A DNA stretch of 64,000 nucleotides from Priestia endophytica DSM 13796 (GTDB lineage: Bacteria > Bacillota > Bacilli > Bacillales > Bacillaceae_H), in contig NZ_FOXX01000008.1 of assembly GCF_900115845.1 (NCBI RefSeq), forward strand, positions 186,001-250,000, written 5' to 3'. Below, piece by piece: positions 51,436-61,060 of this stretch (positions are counted from its first letter, which is position 1; every line of letters starts with the position of its first letter). A model generated the notes under the pieces. It made no database searches and was not told where the DNA came from. It saw only the letters and a program-made list of their open reading frames with translations. The position numbers and the translations under genes were made by a program.

Positions 51436-52989
51436 TTAATTCACGTCTTTTTGATTAAAATCAGACTTTCTAAAATTGGTGGATGGGTGCTGATACCCCA
51501 CATTATTATTTCCCCAAAGATTTTCATACTCCCATCCTGTTAGCGCTTTCAGTGTCATGCGTGTTTGTTCATCAGCTTGTTCCATTGTTCCGTTGGCTTT
51601 TAATCGATTAATTTCCGCAAGCATAATAGAGTGAGTCTTCTTAGATAGTTTGAATCTAAAAGCTACAATTAAACTAATGACAATAAGTCCAATTGTTCCG
51701 AAAAATAAAATACTCGTAATACCATTTACCGCTGTTGTCGATTGGGTCGTTGCATTTGCATTAAATCCAGTCTCTTGCAAAATAACCCCTACTAAGAAAG
51801 TTGCTATTGCTGTAGTGCTTTTACGTGTAAAGGTCATAATACCTGCAAATATGCCTTCTCTTCTTCTTTGCGTTACCATTTCATCTACATCAGGAATAAA
51901 CGTGTAAATATTCCATGGAATATAATACAGGCCACTCTTCCCAATTCCTAACAGAGTAGAAAGAATGTACAAGGCAATAATCATATAAGTTGGCTGTGTA
52001 AAATATAAAAATATGTAACCACTTATACTTGTCATAATCGCAAAATAAGATATTTTCAGTGATGGGGCTGGTCCAATTTTAATAACAAGCCATCCAAACA
52101 ATAATGTACATACCATTTGAAGTAGTGATCCAATAGATAATAAATCAGATGCTAATACGGCGTCTTTGTTCAACGAAAAGACGATAAAATAGACAAACAC
52201 TGCATTTAAAATATCCATTGCTGTAAAGGAGCAAATGTACATTGTAAGATGTTGACGAAAACTTTTAATTCTTAAAGTAGATGATAAATCAATGATGAAT
52301 TTTTTTGTAGTTTCTATAAGAGGCAATTTTTCGGTTGCAGAAGGTTTTGTAATATCTTCTTCTATATTACGTTCCCATGTTGTTCTATGTGTGATTAACA
52401 GCGAAGCCATAAAGATAAACGTAAAGATAATCCCATTATAAAGAAAAGCTTGTGGTGAGTCCTTCCCAAATATCTCAAATAATCGACCAGGAATAAAAGT
52501 AGCTAAAAATGTACCTAATCCTGAATAGATTAATCTGATAGTTGAAAGCTTTGTACGTTCATCAAAGTCATCGGTCATTTCAGCTCCAAGAGTTTCAAAT
52601 GGAATTAACACCATTGCTGCCAAGAACTCTAACAAAATATATACTACCAAGTAATACCAATAGCTCATATCAGAAATCCAAAGTAGAGAATAAATAACCA
52701 TTAAAGGAGCTCCAAGTAATAGAAAAAACCTACGTCTTCCAAATTTCTTTCCAAGTTTTGTGCGTCCAAAATTATCAGTGATATGACCCATAAGTGGACT
52801 TGCAATGGCATCAACAATACGGGCAATGGCAATAATTGACCCTGCTTCAACAGGAGTAAGACCACAAAATGTAATATAAAAATATAACATCCATGCTCCA
52901 ATAATTGCGAAGGCTCCACCTCCAAATAAGTCCATTGTTCCATAACCAATAAAATTCTTCATTGTTAATTTCCTATTTGCAGACTTCAT
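51436..52989 (-). CDS. GPH-family hexuronide:cation symporter
   Basis: Takes up hexuronates or glucuronides with a cation. 517 residues, twelve helices; GPH marks include YGTMDLFGGGAFAIIGAWML, DAIASPLMGHITDN and a basic KLGKKFGRRRFF loop, and the C-terminal soluble tail (TRMTLKALTGWEYENLWG). First structural gene of the minus-strand uxu genes. A cre site lies about 265 bp upstream. GGAGAGAAAGC precedes the ATG. Confidence 0.87.
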   Translation of the reverse strand: MKSANRKLTMKNFIGYGTMDLFGGGAFAIIGAWMLYFYITFCGLTPVEAGSIIAIARIVDAIASPLMGHITDNFGRTKLGKKFGRRRFFLLLGAPLMVIYSLLWISDMSYWYYLVVYILLEFLAAMVLIPFETLGAEMTDDFDERTKLSTIRLIYSGLGTFLATFIPGRLFEIFGKDSPQAFLYNGIIFTFIFMASLLITHRTTWERNIEEDITKPSATEKLPLIETTKKFIIDLSSTLRIKSFRQHLTMYICSFTAMDILNAVFVYFIVFSLNKDAVLASDLLSIGSLLQMVCTLLFGWLVIKIGPAPSLKISYFAIMTSISGYIFLYFTQPTYMIIALYILSTLLGIGKSGLYYIPWNIYTFIPDVDEMVTQRRREGIFAGIMTFTRKSTTAIATFLVGVILQETGFNANATTQSTTAVNGITSILFFGTIGLIVISLIVAFRFKLSKKTHSIMLAEINRLKANGTMEQADEQTRMTLKALTGWEYENLWGNNNVGYQHPSTNFRKSDFNQKDVN

Positions 52990-53253
52990 GCTTTCTCTCC
53001 TCTCAAATATGTCCTAAGAGATTACTTTGTGAATAGTATAAGGATAGTAAACCTTTTGGTTGCTCATGCTCAACTCCTTTCCTCCTTTATTTATAAGTCA
53101 TAGGCAGCTTGAAAAGAAAAGGACTGAAATTACACTGACTCTAATTCATAGTTATACTTATTATGAAACCTGATCGTTAAAGTCAACTTCCACCACCTCC
53201 TTTTTCGTATTAAAAGGGCAGTTTTTCAATAAGAAAAGATAGGAAATAACATT

Positions 53254-53267
53254 TGAATGCGTTTTCA
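53254..53267 (-). promoter_or_regulatory. cre site upstream of the GPH symporter
   Basis: TGAAAACGCATTCA on the minus strand, one base off the cre consensus. It predicts CcpA repression of hexuronate uptake during growth on glucose. The remainder of 52990-53386 holds no gene I can see. Confidence 0.65.
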
Positions 53268-53386
53268 TTTCAGTTTTTATTGCTTATAAAAATGTCTATA
53301 AAACCTACTTCTCCTCCAAGAGGAATTTCATAAATAATGTTTTATCCATACATTGATAAGCTGAAAATACGGATTAATAAATAAGG

Positions 53387-53420
53387 AGCCCATGTAATAG
53401 AGATTTCTATTATATGGGCT
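53387..53420 (-). terminator. 15-bp terminator of the GntR gene
   Basis: 53387-53401 pairs with 53406-53420 (AGCCCAT ... ATGGGCT, one G-T pair). Confidence 0.75.
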
Positions 53421-53464
53421 AATATTTCGAGTTATAGGAACATTAGCTAATACAAGTTCAGTTT

Positions 53465-54145
53465 TTATCTAAAATAATTTGGATGCTCTTTCTTTAACAA
53501 TTCCCTGTCTATAATAACAAGTTTTAAATGCCCTTCCATTAGTTGTTCCGCTTCTTGTGCATCCTTGTTTTGTAGCGCTATAAAAATACTTTCATGTTGA
53601 AGCAAAATACCATCCCAGTTATAATCTGTTACTAGTCTTAACATACGGCTTCTATTAAAATGAACATTCATCTGTTGGATAATTAACCACGTTTTTTCTT
53701 TGTTACATCCAGCAAAGATTGTTCTATGAAATTCTTCATCTAACTCAAACATTTTTTTATAGTCTTTTTCTTTGATACATATTCTTTGCATGTTTAAATT
53801 CATCTCTAATGCAATCATTGTATCTTTAGAAAGATACTTACAGGCTAATTTAATGACGGCCTTTTCAAGCTGTTCCCTCATAAATCTTGCTTCTTCGACA
53901 AGATCTAAATCAATTAAAGAAACAAAGGTCCCCCGTTGAGGATAGATGTCTAGCAGCCCTTCTTGTGACAATTTTAAAAAGCTCTCTCTTACTGGTGTAC
54001 GACTAACTTGAAATTGCTCTGAAATCTCTTTCTCAGAGATATTGGTCCCAGGAGCAAGTTTAAGACTTAATATTTGATCTTTTAACATATGGTAAACTTG
54101 TTCTCTAGTAGAAATACTTTGATTTTTTAAATTCATATTTATCAT
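53465..54145 (-). CDS. GntR/FCD-family regulator of the hexuronate genes
   Basis: 226 residues: winged HTH at about 12-75 (QVYHMLKDQILSLKLAPGTN, EISEQFQVSRTPVRESFLKL) and FCD ligand domain at about 85-215 with metal/ligand His in DEEFHRTIFAGCN and LLQHESIF. Relatives UxuR and ExuR respond to fructuronate or glucuronate. It sits between the uxu genes and the two oxidoreductases, and an ATACTAGTAT-type palindrome recurs before itself, before uxuA and before the oxidoreductases. AAAGGGG is 5 bp before the ATG. Confidence 0.88.
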   Translation of the reverse strand: MINMNLKNQSISTREQVYHMLKDQILSLKLAPGTNISEKEISEQFQVSRTPVRESFLKLSQEGLLDIYPQRGTFVSLIDLDLVEEARFMREQLEKAVIKLACKYLSKDTMIALEMNLNMQRICIKEKDYKKMFELDEEFHRTIFAGCNKEKTWLIIQQMNVHFNRSRMLRLVTDYNWDGILLQHESIFIALQNKDAQEAEQLMEGHLKLVIIDRELLKKEHPNYFR

Positions 54146-54172
54146 CTATACCCCTTTCACTAACATACTACC

Positions 54173-54182
54173 ATACAAGTAC
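54173..54182 (-). promoter_or_regulatory. Hexuronate operator, gntR copy
   Basis: CCATACAAGTAC (from 54171) is a two-mismatch version of CCATACTAGTAT, 28 bp before the GntR start; it would allow autoregulation. Confidence 0.45.
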
Positions 54183-54355
54183 ACTAAAGCAACATATATT
54201 TTTTGATTTTTCTGTTTTTTATTCTAGCAAAATCTCGAAATGTTTAGAATTCCTAAAAAGATTTTTACGATAAAGATCACCATGTCTCAAAAATAAAAAA
54301 CTAAAAAAGTATTTAAAATTCAGAATATTTATATTATAATACATTTTGTATTACC

Positions 54356-54365
54356 ATACTAGTAT
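54356..54365. promoter_or_regulatory. Hexuronate operator, oxidoreductase copy
   Basis: ATACTAGTAT is a perfect 10-bp palindrome within ACCATACTAGTATATC, 116 bp before the first oxidoreductase. It is the best of the three copies. Confidence 0.6.
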
Positions 54366-54418
54366 ATCTATAAACTATCATTAGAAAGTACCTTTTAGCA
54401 TCTCAGTTAATAATTTTT

Positions 54419-54432
54419 TGAAAGCGCTATCT
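54419..54432 (+). promoter_or_regulatory. cre site before the oxidoreductase operon
   Basis: TGAAAGCGCTATCT fits the cre consensus TGWAARCGYTWNCW at every position, 49 bp before the start codon. Confidence 0.75.
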
Positions 54433-54480
54433 GTACCTTTGTTTTAAAAAACTATTTTCTTACAGAAAGGAAAGATTCAT

Positions 54481-55647
54481 ATGACCAACATTGCCATTAT
54501 AGGAACTGGATCTATTTCAAAATCACATATTGAAGCTTATCTCGAAATGCCTGAAATTTGTACAATTGTAGCTATGGCTGATATTTACCCTGAAAAGACC
54601 GAAACTTTGGCAAGGAAATATAATTTAGAAGTCAAAGTTGTTGCTGACTACAAAGAGTTACTAAATGATTCTAATATTGATGCTGTGTCTATCTGTACCC
54701 CTCCTTATATGCATGCGGCTATTGCTATCGATTTTCTTAAAGCAGGAAAACATGTCTTAGTAGAAAAACCTATGGCCTCTTCCTTACAAGAATGTGATGA
54801 AATGATAAAAGCATCTATTGAGAGTCAGAAACTTTTATCGGTGGTTGCTCAAAATAGGTTCTTAACTCCCATTATGAGGTTAAAACATGTACTTGATCAA
54901 AAAATGATTGGAAAAGTTGCTCATGCTCAAGTTGATTCGTTATGGTGGAGAGGCCATAGTTACTATGACTTATGGTGGAGAGGCACATGGGAAAAAGAAG
55001 GTGGAGGTTGTACACTAAATCATGCAGTACATCATATTGACATGTTGCAATGGATGTTAGGATTGCCAACTGATATTTTTGCCGTAACTAGCAATGCTCT
55101 ACATGATAATGCAGAAGTTGAAGACTTATCTGTTGCTGTACTTCGTTATGAGAATGGCAGTTTAGCGCAAGTAACAAGCTCTGTTGTCCATCATGGAGAA
55201 GAACAGCAACTTATTTTCCAAGGTGAAAAAGCAAGAATATCTGTTCCTTGGAAAGTAACCGCTCAAATATCTAAAGAAAATGGATTTCCTCAAGAAAAAA
55301 ATGATGAAGATTTAGAAAATCAAATTCACGAAGCTTTTAATCAATACCCAGAATTACAATTTGAAGGTCATACTGGACAAATAAACAATTTCTTAATGGC
55401 TATTAATAAGGGTGACAAGCTTTTAATTGATGGAACAGAAGGAAGAAAGACGCTTGAACTTATTACAGCTATCTATAAATCAGCAAACTTAGGTGTAAAT
55501 GTAAAGCTGCCTCTTTTATCAGATGATCCTTTTTATACACGCGAAGGAATGCTAGCAAATGTCAAACATTTTTATGAGAAACAAAGCAGCGTAGAAAATT
55601 TTTCAGATGACACAATAACTGTTGGAAGAAATTATAAAGAGATATAA
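54481..55647 (+). CDS. Gfo/Idh/MocA oxidoreductase 1
   Basis: 388 residues. N-terminal Rossmann fold (NIAIIGTGSISKSHIEAYLE), the family motif HVLVEKPMASSLQE with the catalytic Lys, and substrate-domain GGGCTLNHAVHHIDMLQWML with paired His. Oxidises or epimerises a sugar, polyol or sugar acid with NAD(P). Its place in the hexuronate regulon, behind an operator and a cre site, suggests that it feeds a modified uronate or glucuronide (for example a methylated or linked one) into the pathway. Exact substrate unknown. Confidence 0.85.
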   Translation: MTNIAIIGTGSISKSHIEAYLEMPEICTIVAMADIYPEKTETLARKYNLEVKVVADYKELLNDSNIDAVSICTPPYMHAAIAIDFLKAGKHVLVEKPMASSLQECDEMIKASIESQKLLSVVAQNRFLTPIMRLKHVLDQKMIGKVAHAQVDSLWWRGHSYYDLWWRGTWEKEGGGCTLNHAVHHIDMLQWMLGLPTDIFAVTSNALHDNAEVEDLSVAVLRYENGSLAQVTSSVVHHGEEQQLIFQGEKARISVPWKVTAQISKENGFPQEKNDEDLENQIHEAFNQYPELQFEGHTGQINNFLMAINKGDKLLIDGTEGRKTLELITAIYKSANLGVNVKLPLLSDDPFYTREGMLANVKHFYEKQSSVENFSDDTITVGRNYKEI

Positions 55648-55712
55648 ATCTAGTCTTTTATGTTCCATATCTAGAAGTAATCATACTTTACAAAGCGTTT
55701 TAAGGAGGAAGA

Positions 55713-56813
55713 ATGATGAAAAGAAACGATGGGATGAATTATGCTCCTAAAGGAAAAAGTGCTCCTGTTGTTACAGATGGACAATTTATCATTGCAGCTA
55801 TCGGTCTTGATCATGGCCATATCTACGGGATGTGTAATGGATTAATTGAAGCTGGTGCTACACTAAAATGGGTATATGACAAAGATTCAAAAAAGGTAGC
55901 AGAATTTTGTAAAACGTATCCTCAAGTACAGCCAGCTCAAAGTGAAAAAGAAATTCTTGAAGATCCTGATGTAAAACTTGTAGCAGGTGCAACGATTACA
56001 TCTAAGCGCTGTGATCTAGGATTACGTGCGTTAGATTATGGTAAACACTATTTTACTGATAAATCCCCGTTTACAACATTAGAACAGTTAGAGTTGGCAC
56101 GTAAGAAAACCGCTGAAACGGGACTTAAATGGGCTGTTTATTATAGTGAACGCTTACATGTAGAAAGTGCAGTATTTGCTGGGCAATTGATTGAACAAGG
56201 AGCCATTGGGAAAGTAGTCCAAGTTCTTGGAACTGGTCCACATCGTAGTAGTGTAGAAAGCCGACCAAGCTGGTTTTTTGAGAGAGAATATTATGGTGGG
56301 ATCCTATGTGATATTGGTAGCCATCAAATTGAGCAGTTTCTATTCTATTCAGGTGCAAAAGATGCAAAAGTTGTACATAGTAAAATTGGCAATTACAAGC
56401 ATCATCAGTATCCTGAATTTGAAGACTTCGGCGATGCAACTTTAATCGCTGATAATGGGGCTACAAATTATTTCAGAGTAGATTGGCTTACTCCTGATGG
56501 ACTTAAAACTTGGGGGGATGGACGTACAATGATTCTTGGAACAGATGGGTATATCGAAATTCGTAAATATATTGATATAGCTAGAGACGAAGATGGAGAT
56601 CACTTATACCTAGTGAACCATGATAGAGAGCAACATTTTTCCCTAAATGGAAAAGTAGGCTTTCCTTACTTTGGTGAACTCATATTAGATTGTTTAAATG
56701 ATACGGAAAATGCTATGACTCAAGAACATACTTTTAAAGCTGCCGAACTGTGCTTAATTGCACAACGAGACGCCATCTATGTAAATGATGAATTTAAAGT
56801 AACTAGAGTTTAG
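55713..56813 (+). CDS. Gfo/Idh/MocA oxidoreductase 2
   Basis: 366 residues of the same superfamily but divergent: N-terminal FIIAAIGLDHGHIYGMCNGL, TDKSPFTTLEQLE in place of EKP (Lys kept), and GGILCDIGSHQIEQFLFYSG. It follows gene 1 by 65 bp with AAGGAGG before two adjacent ATGs, so the start may be 55713 or 55716. Two such enzymes in tandem often oxidise and re-reduce different carbons of one sugar. No terminator is obvious after it. Confidence 0.83.
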   Translation: MMKRNDGMNYAPKGKSAPVVTDGQFIIAAIGLDHGHIYGMCNGLIEAGATLKWVYDKDSKKVAEFCKTYPQVQPAQSEKEILEDPDVKLVAGATITSKRCDLGLRALDYGKHYFTDKSPFTTLEQLELARKKTAETGLKWAVYYSERLHVESAVFAGQLIEQGAIGKVVQVLGTGPHRSSVESRPSWFFEREYYGGILCDIGSHQIEQFLFYSGAKDAKVVHSKIGNYKHHQYPEFEDFGDATLIADNGATNYFRVDWLTPDGLKTWGDGRTMILGTDGYIEIRKYIDIARDEDGDHLYLVNHDREQHFSLNGKVGFPYFGELILDCLNDTENAMTQEHTFKAAELCLIAQRDAIYVNDEFKVTRV

Positions 56814-56989
56814 GGTTATTTTAAACTCTGACGCAAAAACTTCGAAACAACTACTTAAATCAAATATTCGAGTTCGTCTTTTTGCAAACATCCTGACTTT
56901 CTCTTGAATCTACATGTTTTAAATTCCTTTGGACATACTGTTTATGTATCTTTTATACCAATGACAGTATATAACAAGGAGGAATGGAT

Positions 56990-57265
56990 ATGTTAAATGA
57001 AAATCAGTCTGTACAAGAGAAAATGGAAAGCTTGTGGGACACAACTTGTGGAACGTGGGAAAACTGCAATGAATCTACTGTTCAAGCCTTTTTATCGGAG
57101 TGTGAACAGCATAGCATTGATCCTCAATTTTGCATGAATTGGATTCAGCAGAACAAAGATAAAATCCCAAACTGGTCCGCTGTTTCGGATACAACACGCA
57201 ATTGGGTCAATGAACATACTTCTACTGGTTCTCCTATTTCTATGTCAAATCAAAATGATGATTAA
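56990..57265 (+). CDS. Hypothetical 91-aa Cys/Trp-rich protein
   Basis: A soluble helical protein (MLNENQSVQEKMESLWDTTC, later GTWENCNESTVQAFLSECEQ) with four Cys (TTCGTWENC, SEC, FCMNW) and five Trp, ending in a polar tail. The Cys could bind metal or form disulfides. I chose the ATG at 56990, 7 bp after AAGGAGG; another ATG lies 1 bp from that site. Not recognised. Own terminator follows. Confidence 0.6.
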   Translation: MLNENQSVQEKMESLWDTTCGTWENCNESTVQAFLSECEQHSIDPQFCMNWIQQNKDKIPNWSAVSDTTRNWVNEHTSTGSPISMSNQNDD

Positions 57266-57267
57266 AT

Positions 57268-57297
57268 AAAAAAGAGAGTCTTAAGGCTCTCTTTTTT
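57268..57297 (+). terminator. Terminator after the 91-aa gene
   Basis: AAAAAAGAGAG (57268-57278) pairs with CTCTCTTTTTT (57287-57297). Confidence 0.85.
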
Positions 57298-57360
57298 CAT
57301 TTAAGAAAATGAAGAATATGGGCTGTTATTTCTTTTGGTCAGACGATCAATAGCGATTGG

Positions 57361-58032
57361 TTATTCATTAATTTGATAATAATCGCAAATAACAGTCCCA
57401 ACTGCTTTGGCTGCTACTAAAAGGGCATCTTCATCGATATCAAATTTCGGATGGTGATTGAAATAAGGTTTTTCTACGCCTTTAGGTGTACAGCAAATAT
57501 AAAAGAAACAAGCTGGAAACTTTTTTGCATAATGGGCAAAGTCTTCTGATGGCGATAATTTAGGAAACTCTTTTACTTCTTTAATATCTCTATCATTTGT
57601 ATTTTTCAAAGCAGTTTCCACCATCTTTGTTAGTTCTGGATTATTATATAATGGTGGATAGTCAGGCGTATAAGTTAACTCACATGTTACATTAAATTCT
57701 TCTTCTATTCCTTTTGCAATACGACGAATTTCTTTTTCAATTAATTCCCTCGTCTCTTCAGTCATTCCCCTGACATCACCTTCAAGTTCCACCTTATCTT
57801 TAATCACATTAAATGTACCTTTGCCGTCAAAAGAACCGATTGTTACAATGATGCCATATCCTCCCCCTACATTTGTTTGTATCTCAACGTTCTTACCTTT
57901 ATAAAACTCTACAATGTATTGACTAGTTTTCTTCTCTTGAAATGATAGTTCTGGATTTTCATGGAGGTACCGGCGGATTTTAATCATTTCATCCTTGCGA
58001 TTTTCTAACATTTTCATCAATTTTTCTTTCAT
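57361..58032 (-). pseudogene. M20 amidohydrolase with internal deletion
   Basis: 223 codons where about 380-390 are expected. The N-terminus is normal (IRRYLHENPELSFQEKKTSQ, GGGYGIIVTI), then the frame jumps straight to GSFDGKGTFNVIKDKVELEG from the second half of the family, and ends normally (PSEDFAHYAKKF, FNHHPKFDIDEDAL). About 150-160 residues, including the CGHDxH metal site and the catalytic Glu, are missing in frame. IVTI before the junction and VVTIGSFDG in intact relatives suggest recombination at a short repeat. Start at 58032 behind AGGGGGG. A stable protein could be made, but not an active one. Confidence 0.8.
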
Positions 58033-58438
58033 CTTAGTCCCCCCTCTACTAAATCCTTTAATGGTGAATAAATTTTTCATTTGCAGTTGATATTGTGGTT
58101 TCTTCTTCTCTTCTTTATTGATTTTTTTGTAATCACAATATGAACAAAATGACTATGAATACTAATATTCCAAGGATTGCATTTACAATGGTGCCGAATA
58201 ATAATAACTTCTATACTGTTAATTTTTTCAATCCTACCGAGAAAAGATTTTTAATTTATTTTTACTGGCGAAAATGTACCACACTCTATAAAAATAAAAA
58301 GAATCTTTCACATAATTGTTGAAGAAACATTTAGGTGCAAAGGTAACTTTTACAATCTAGGGTAAAATGCTATCCTATACATAATACATACTAAAAAGGT
58401 GAAAAATACAAAAGAATTTGGAAAGAGGTGGATAATTA
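58033..58438. other. Intergenic with possible transporter remnant
   Basis: On the minus strand 58133-58232 reads LLLFGTIVNAILGILVFIVI then LFIL and stop, like the last membrane helix of a transporter, with an in-frame stop just before it. It lies directly upstream of the deleted M20 gene in the same direction, so the two may be leftovers of one transporter-hydrolase operon. Confidence 0.35.
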
Positions 58439-59902
58439 GTGAATAATTTCAAAGAGAAATACAATAAAAACTATATTAATGGAGAGTGGATTGATGGAGA
58501 TACAGAACGTACAGAAGATATTATTAATCCATATGATCATTCGGTCATAACCTCTGTTAAATTAGCATCGTTACAACAAGTAAAGGATTCATTTAAAATA
58601 GCGGAAGCAAGACAAAAAGAATGGGCACATTCATCTATCAATGATAGAAAGGCGATATTCCGTAAGACAGCTGAATTCCTTCAGAATAATCGTGAAGATA
58701 TTATTCAGATCATCAGTCAAGAAACAGGAGGTACTCTACTTAAATCAGAATTAGAATTAAACCTTTCTATTGATGTACTAAAAGAAACGTTTAAATATAT
58801 GAATGCTGTTGATGAAATAATAGACATCCCTTCGACAATCGGAGGAAAAAGAAATAGAGTTTATCGTCAACCACTTGGCGTAGTTTCATCGATTTCACCC
58901 TTTAACTTTCCAATGAATTTATCACTACGTTCTATTGTTCCAGCTATTGCGCTTGGAAATACAGTTGTTCATAAAGCAGATTTACAAGTTGGATTAACAG
59001 GGGGATCTATTATTGCACGAGCCTTTGATTATGCTGGATTACCGAAGGGCGTATTTCAGTCTATCCTTACGACTCCTGATGAAATCAAGGACGAAATGTT
59101 AGAAAATCCAGTGATACAATTAGTTGCTTTTACAGGTTCTACTGGATTCGGGAAGCATATAGGGAAGGTAGCGGGAGAAAATCTCAAACGTGTTGCATTA
59201 GAGCTTGGTGGAAATAACCCATTTATCGTTCTTCAAGATGCAGATGTTAATAAGGCTGTTGATGCAGCTATTTTTGGGAAGTTTATGCATCAAGGACAAA
59301 TTTGCATGTGTATTAATCGACTTATCGTACATAAAGATTTATATGAAGACTTTGCGAATAAATTTATGGAAAGAGCTTCAAAGCTGCCATACGGAGATCA
59401 AACAAAGCAGGATACAGTAATTGGTCCACTGATTAATGAAAAACAAATAGAAAAGGTACTTGAATTAATTGAAAAAGCTGAGAAAAGTGGCAACAAGCTA
59501 GGGCTAAGAGGTAAGCGAATAGGAAACGTGTTAACTCCATTTGTATTTGTTGATGTAAATAATTCTGATGAAATTGCTCAGACAGAATTATTTTCCCCAG
59601 TAGTTTCAATTATAAAAGCTGAATCCGATGATCATGCAATTGAATTAGCTAATGACACTATCTATGGCCTAAGTTCTGCTATATTTACTTCCGATTTAAA
59701 AAAAGGCGAAGAATATGGATTGAAAATTGACAGTGGGATGACACACATAAATGATCAAACTGTAAATGATGCATCTAATATACCGTTTGGCGGTAATAAG
59801 CAAAGTGGTCTAGGAAGGTTTGGAAACCCATGGATAATTGATGAATTTACAAAGTTAAAATGGATCTCTATTCAAGATAAATATCGAGAATTTCCGTTTT
59901 AA
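58439..59902 (+). CDS. Aldehyde dehydrogenase, benzaldehyde/vanillin type
   Basis: 487 residues with the full ALDH set: SPFNFPMNLSLRSIVPAIAL, FTGSTGFGKHIG, catalytic Glu in LELGGNNPFIVL, catalytic Cys in QGQICMCINRLIVH, and GRFGNPWIIDEFTKLKWISI at the end. SLRSIVPAIA and the Met-Cys after the nucleophile resemble B. subtilis YfmT-type aromatic aldehyde dehydrogenases. It starts with GTG behind AGAGGTGG. Single gene; aromatic substrate is an inference. Confidence 0.85.
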   Translation: MNNFKEKYNKNYINGEWIDGDTERTEDIINPYDHSVITSVKLASLQQVKDSFKIAEARQKEWAHSSINDRKAIFRKTAEFLQNNREDIIQIISQETGGTLLKSELELNLSIDVLKETFKYMNAVDEIIDIPSTIGGKRNRVYRQPLGVVSSISPFNFPMNLSLRSIVPAIALGNTVVHKADLQVGLTGGSIIARAFDYAGLPKGVFQSILTTPDEIKDEMLENPVIQLVAFTGSTGFGKHIGKVAGENLKRVALELGGNNPFIVLQDADVNKAVDAAIFGKFMHQGQICMCINRLIVHKDLYEDFANKFMERASKLPYGDQTKQDTVIGPLINEKQIEKVLELIEKAEKSGNKLGLRGKRIGNVLTPFVFVDVNNSDEIAQTELFSPVVSIIKAESDDHAIELANDTIYGLSSAIFTSDLKKGEEYGLKIDSGMTHINDQTVNDASNIPFGGNKQSGLGRFGNPWIIDEFTKLKWISIQDKYREFPF

Positions 59903-60021
59903 TAGGATGAAAAATAGTCTTCATTCCCCTCCTTCCCTTTGTCAGTCCTGTTAGATATGGAATTTTCGAAACTTGTTTATAATCATATATAAAACAGAAG
60001 ATTTACCATACGCAAAAATAA

Positions 60022-60053
60022 AACTCATGGAACTAGTACTGGTTCCATGAGTT
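60022..60053. terminator. 12-bp terminator between ALDH and cotF-like gene
   Basis: AACTCATGGAAC (60022-60033) pairs perfectly with GTTCCATGAGTT (60042-60053); the minus strand then reads TTTATTTTTGC. Confidence 0.8.
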
Positions 60054-60072
60054 CTCTTCATTAATAGATAAA

Positions 60073-60714
60073 TTAATGAGTTGTATTGTTATTTGGCATG
60101 TTTTGCTGTCCTTGAGCAGGTGCATATGCGTTTAACATTTGTTGCATATCTTGTTGCGCAAGTTGTGGTACTTGATAGTAATGATGTTTGTTTTGATAAA
60201 GAGAAAGCTCATATGCCATTTCAATACTATTTGGGATAGAGTCTGCAAGCACACGGCGCACAACTGGATTCGTTGTTTCAAGGGCTGCTGTTGTTTTCAT
60301 TGTTGCACATGACTTTACAGAGCCAAGCATACAGCTTGAAACACATTCATCTGTAATTTCATTTACGGATTGTAAAGGCTTCTTAGGTTGAGATGGCTTA
60401 AGACCATATACAAAGTCATTATCTTGTTTCATCTTATAACTCTGTGTTGGTTTAGAAGGATCTTGACCACTTTTAAAACATTCTACTGTTGTATTGTACT
60501 CATCTTGAATAAATTGATATTGGCGTTCCAAAATATCTTTTAATTCAGGATCTTGTACATGTTGACGTAACAACGTATAAGAATTTAGAGTACCAATTGT
60601 TCCTGATAATACTTCTTGCACATCAAAGACTTCATGTCCACCATGATTCATGTGTTGTGGAATATTCCCAGTGTGCATGTTTTGATGTGTTTGATCTTGT
60701 TCATTTTGCATCAT
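60073..60714 (-). CDS. CotF-family spore coat protein
   Basis: 213 residues. A His/Met-rich N-terminus (QNMHTGNIPQHMNHGGHEVF), a four-helix ferritin-like core (EVLSGTIGTLNSYTLLRQHV, DECVSSCMLGSVKSCATMKT, PVVRRVLADSIPNSIEMAYE) typical of CotF/CotX-type coat proteins, and a Gln/Asn-rich tail. Made in the mother cell and placed in the spore coat. AAAAGGAGGAG lies before two adjacent ATGs. Single gene. Confidence 0.85.
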   Translation of the reverse strand: MMQNEQDQTHQNMHTGNIPQHMNHGGHEVFDVQEVLSGTIGTLNSYTLLRQHVQDPELKDILERQYQFIQDEYNTTVECFKSGQDPSKPTQSYKMKQDNDFVYGLKPSQPKKPLQSVNEITDECVSSCMLGSVKSCATMKTTAALETTNPVVRRVLADSIPNSIEMAYELSLYQNKHHYYQVPQLAQQDMQQMLNAYAPAQGQQNMPNNNTTH

Positions 60715-61060
60715 TTAAAACTCCTCCTTTTGGAACCATATTTTCGCAGTTAGTATAAAACAACAAACAAAAATTATTCCTTACAAAAATAATAGAATAG
60801 GTAAGGCGATTTTTTTAAGTTTTAAATGATACATACTATTTTATAGATGAGGGAAAATAAAAAAAATCCTGCTTTTCTATCTTCCTCTTTTCTCTTATTT
60901 TTCAGATATAGCCTTCTATGTTTCTTCAAGAAAAGCTATCATAAAAATCTGTAAACAAACCTGTTTACGGATTTTTATAATTCACTTCTTGAAAGTATAG
61001 TTAAAGACTTTTTCTTTTTTTATTAGTGGATGATTTTTCTCCCCATTATTTAAATGGTGA
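60715..61060. other. Intergenic region with DUF421 terminator
   Basis: No gene seen. 60941-60957 pairs with 60962-60978 (ATAAAAATCTGTAAACA / TGTTTACGGATTTTTAT), a strong hairpin that probably ends the DUF421 transcript on the minus strand. Confidence 0.7.

Noticed and set aside
55690-55705. AAAGCGTTTT before oxidoreductase 2 as a cre site
   Set aside because: The leading TG and trailing C of the consensus are missing.
58140-58322. 60-codon plus-strand ORF
   Set aside because: No ribosome site and odd composition; the opposite strand looks like a transporter tail instead.
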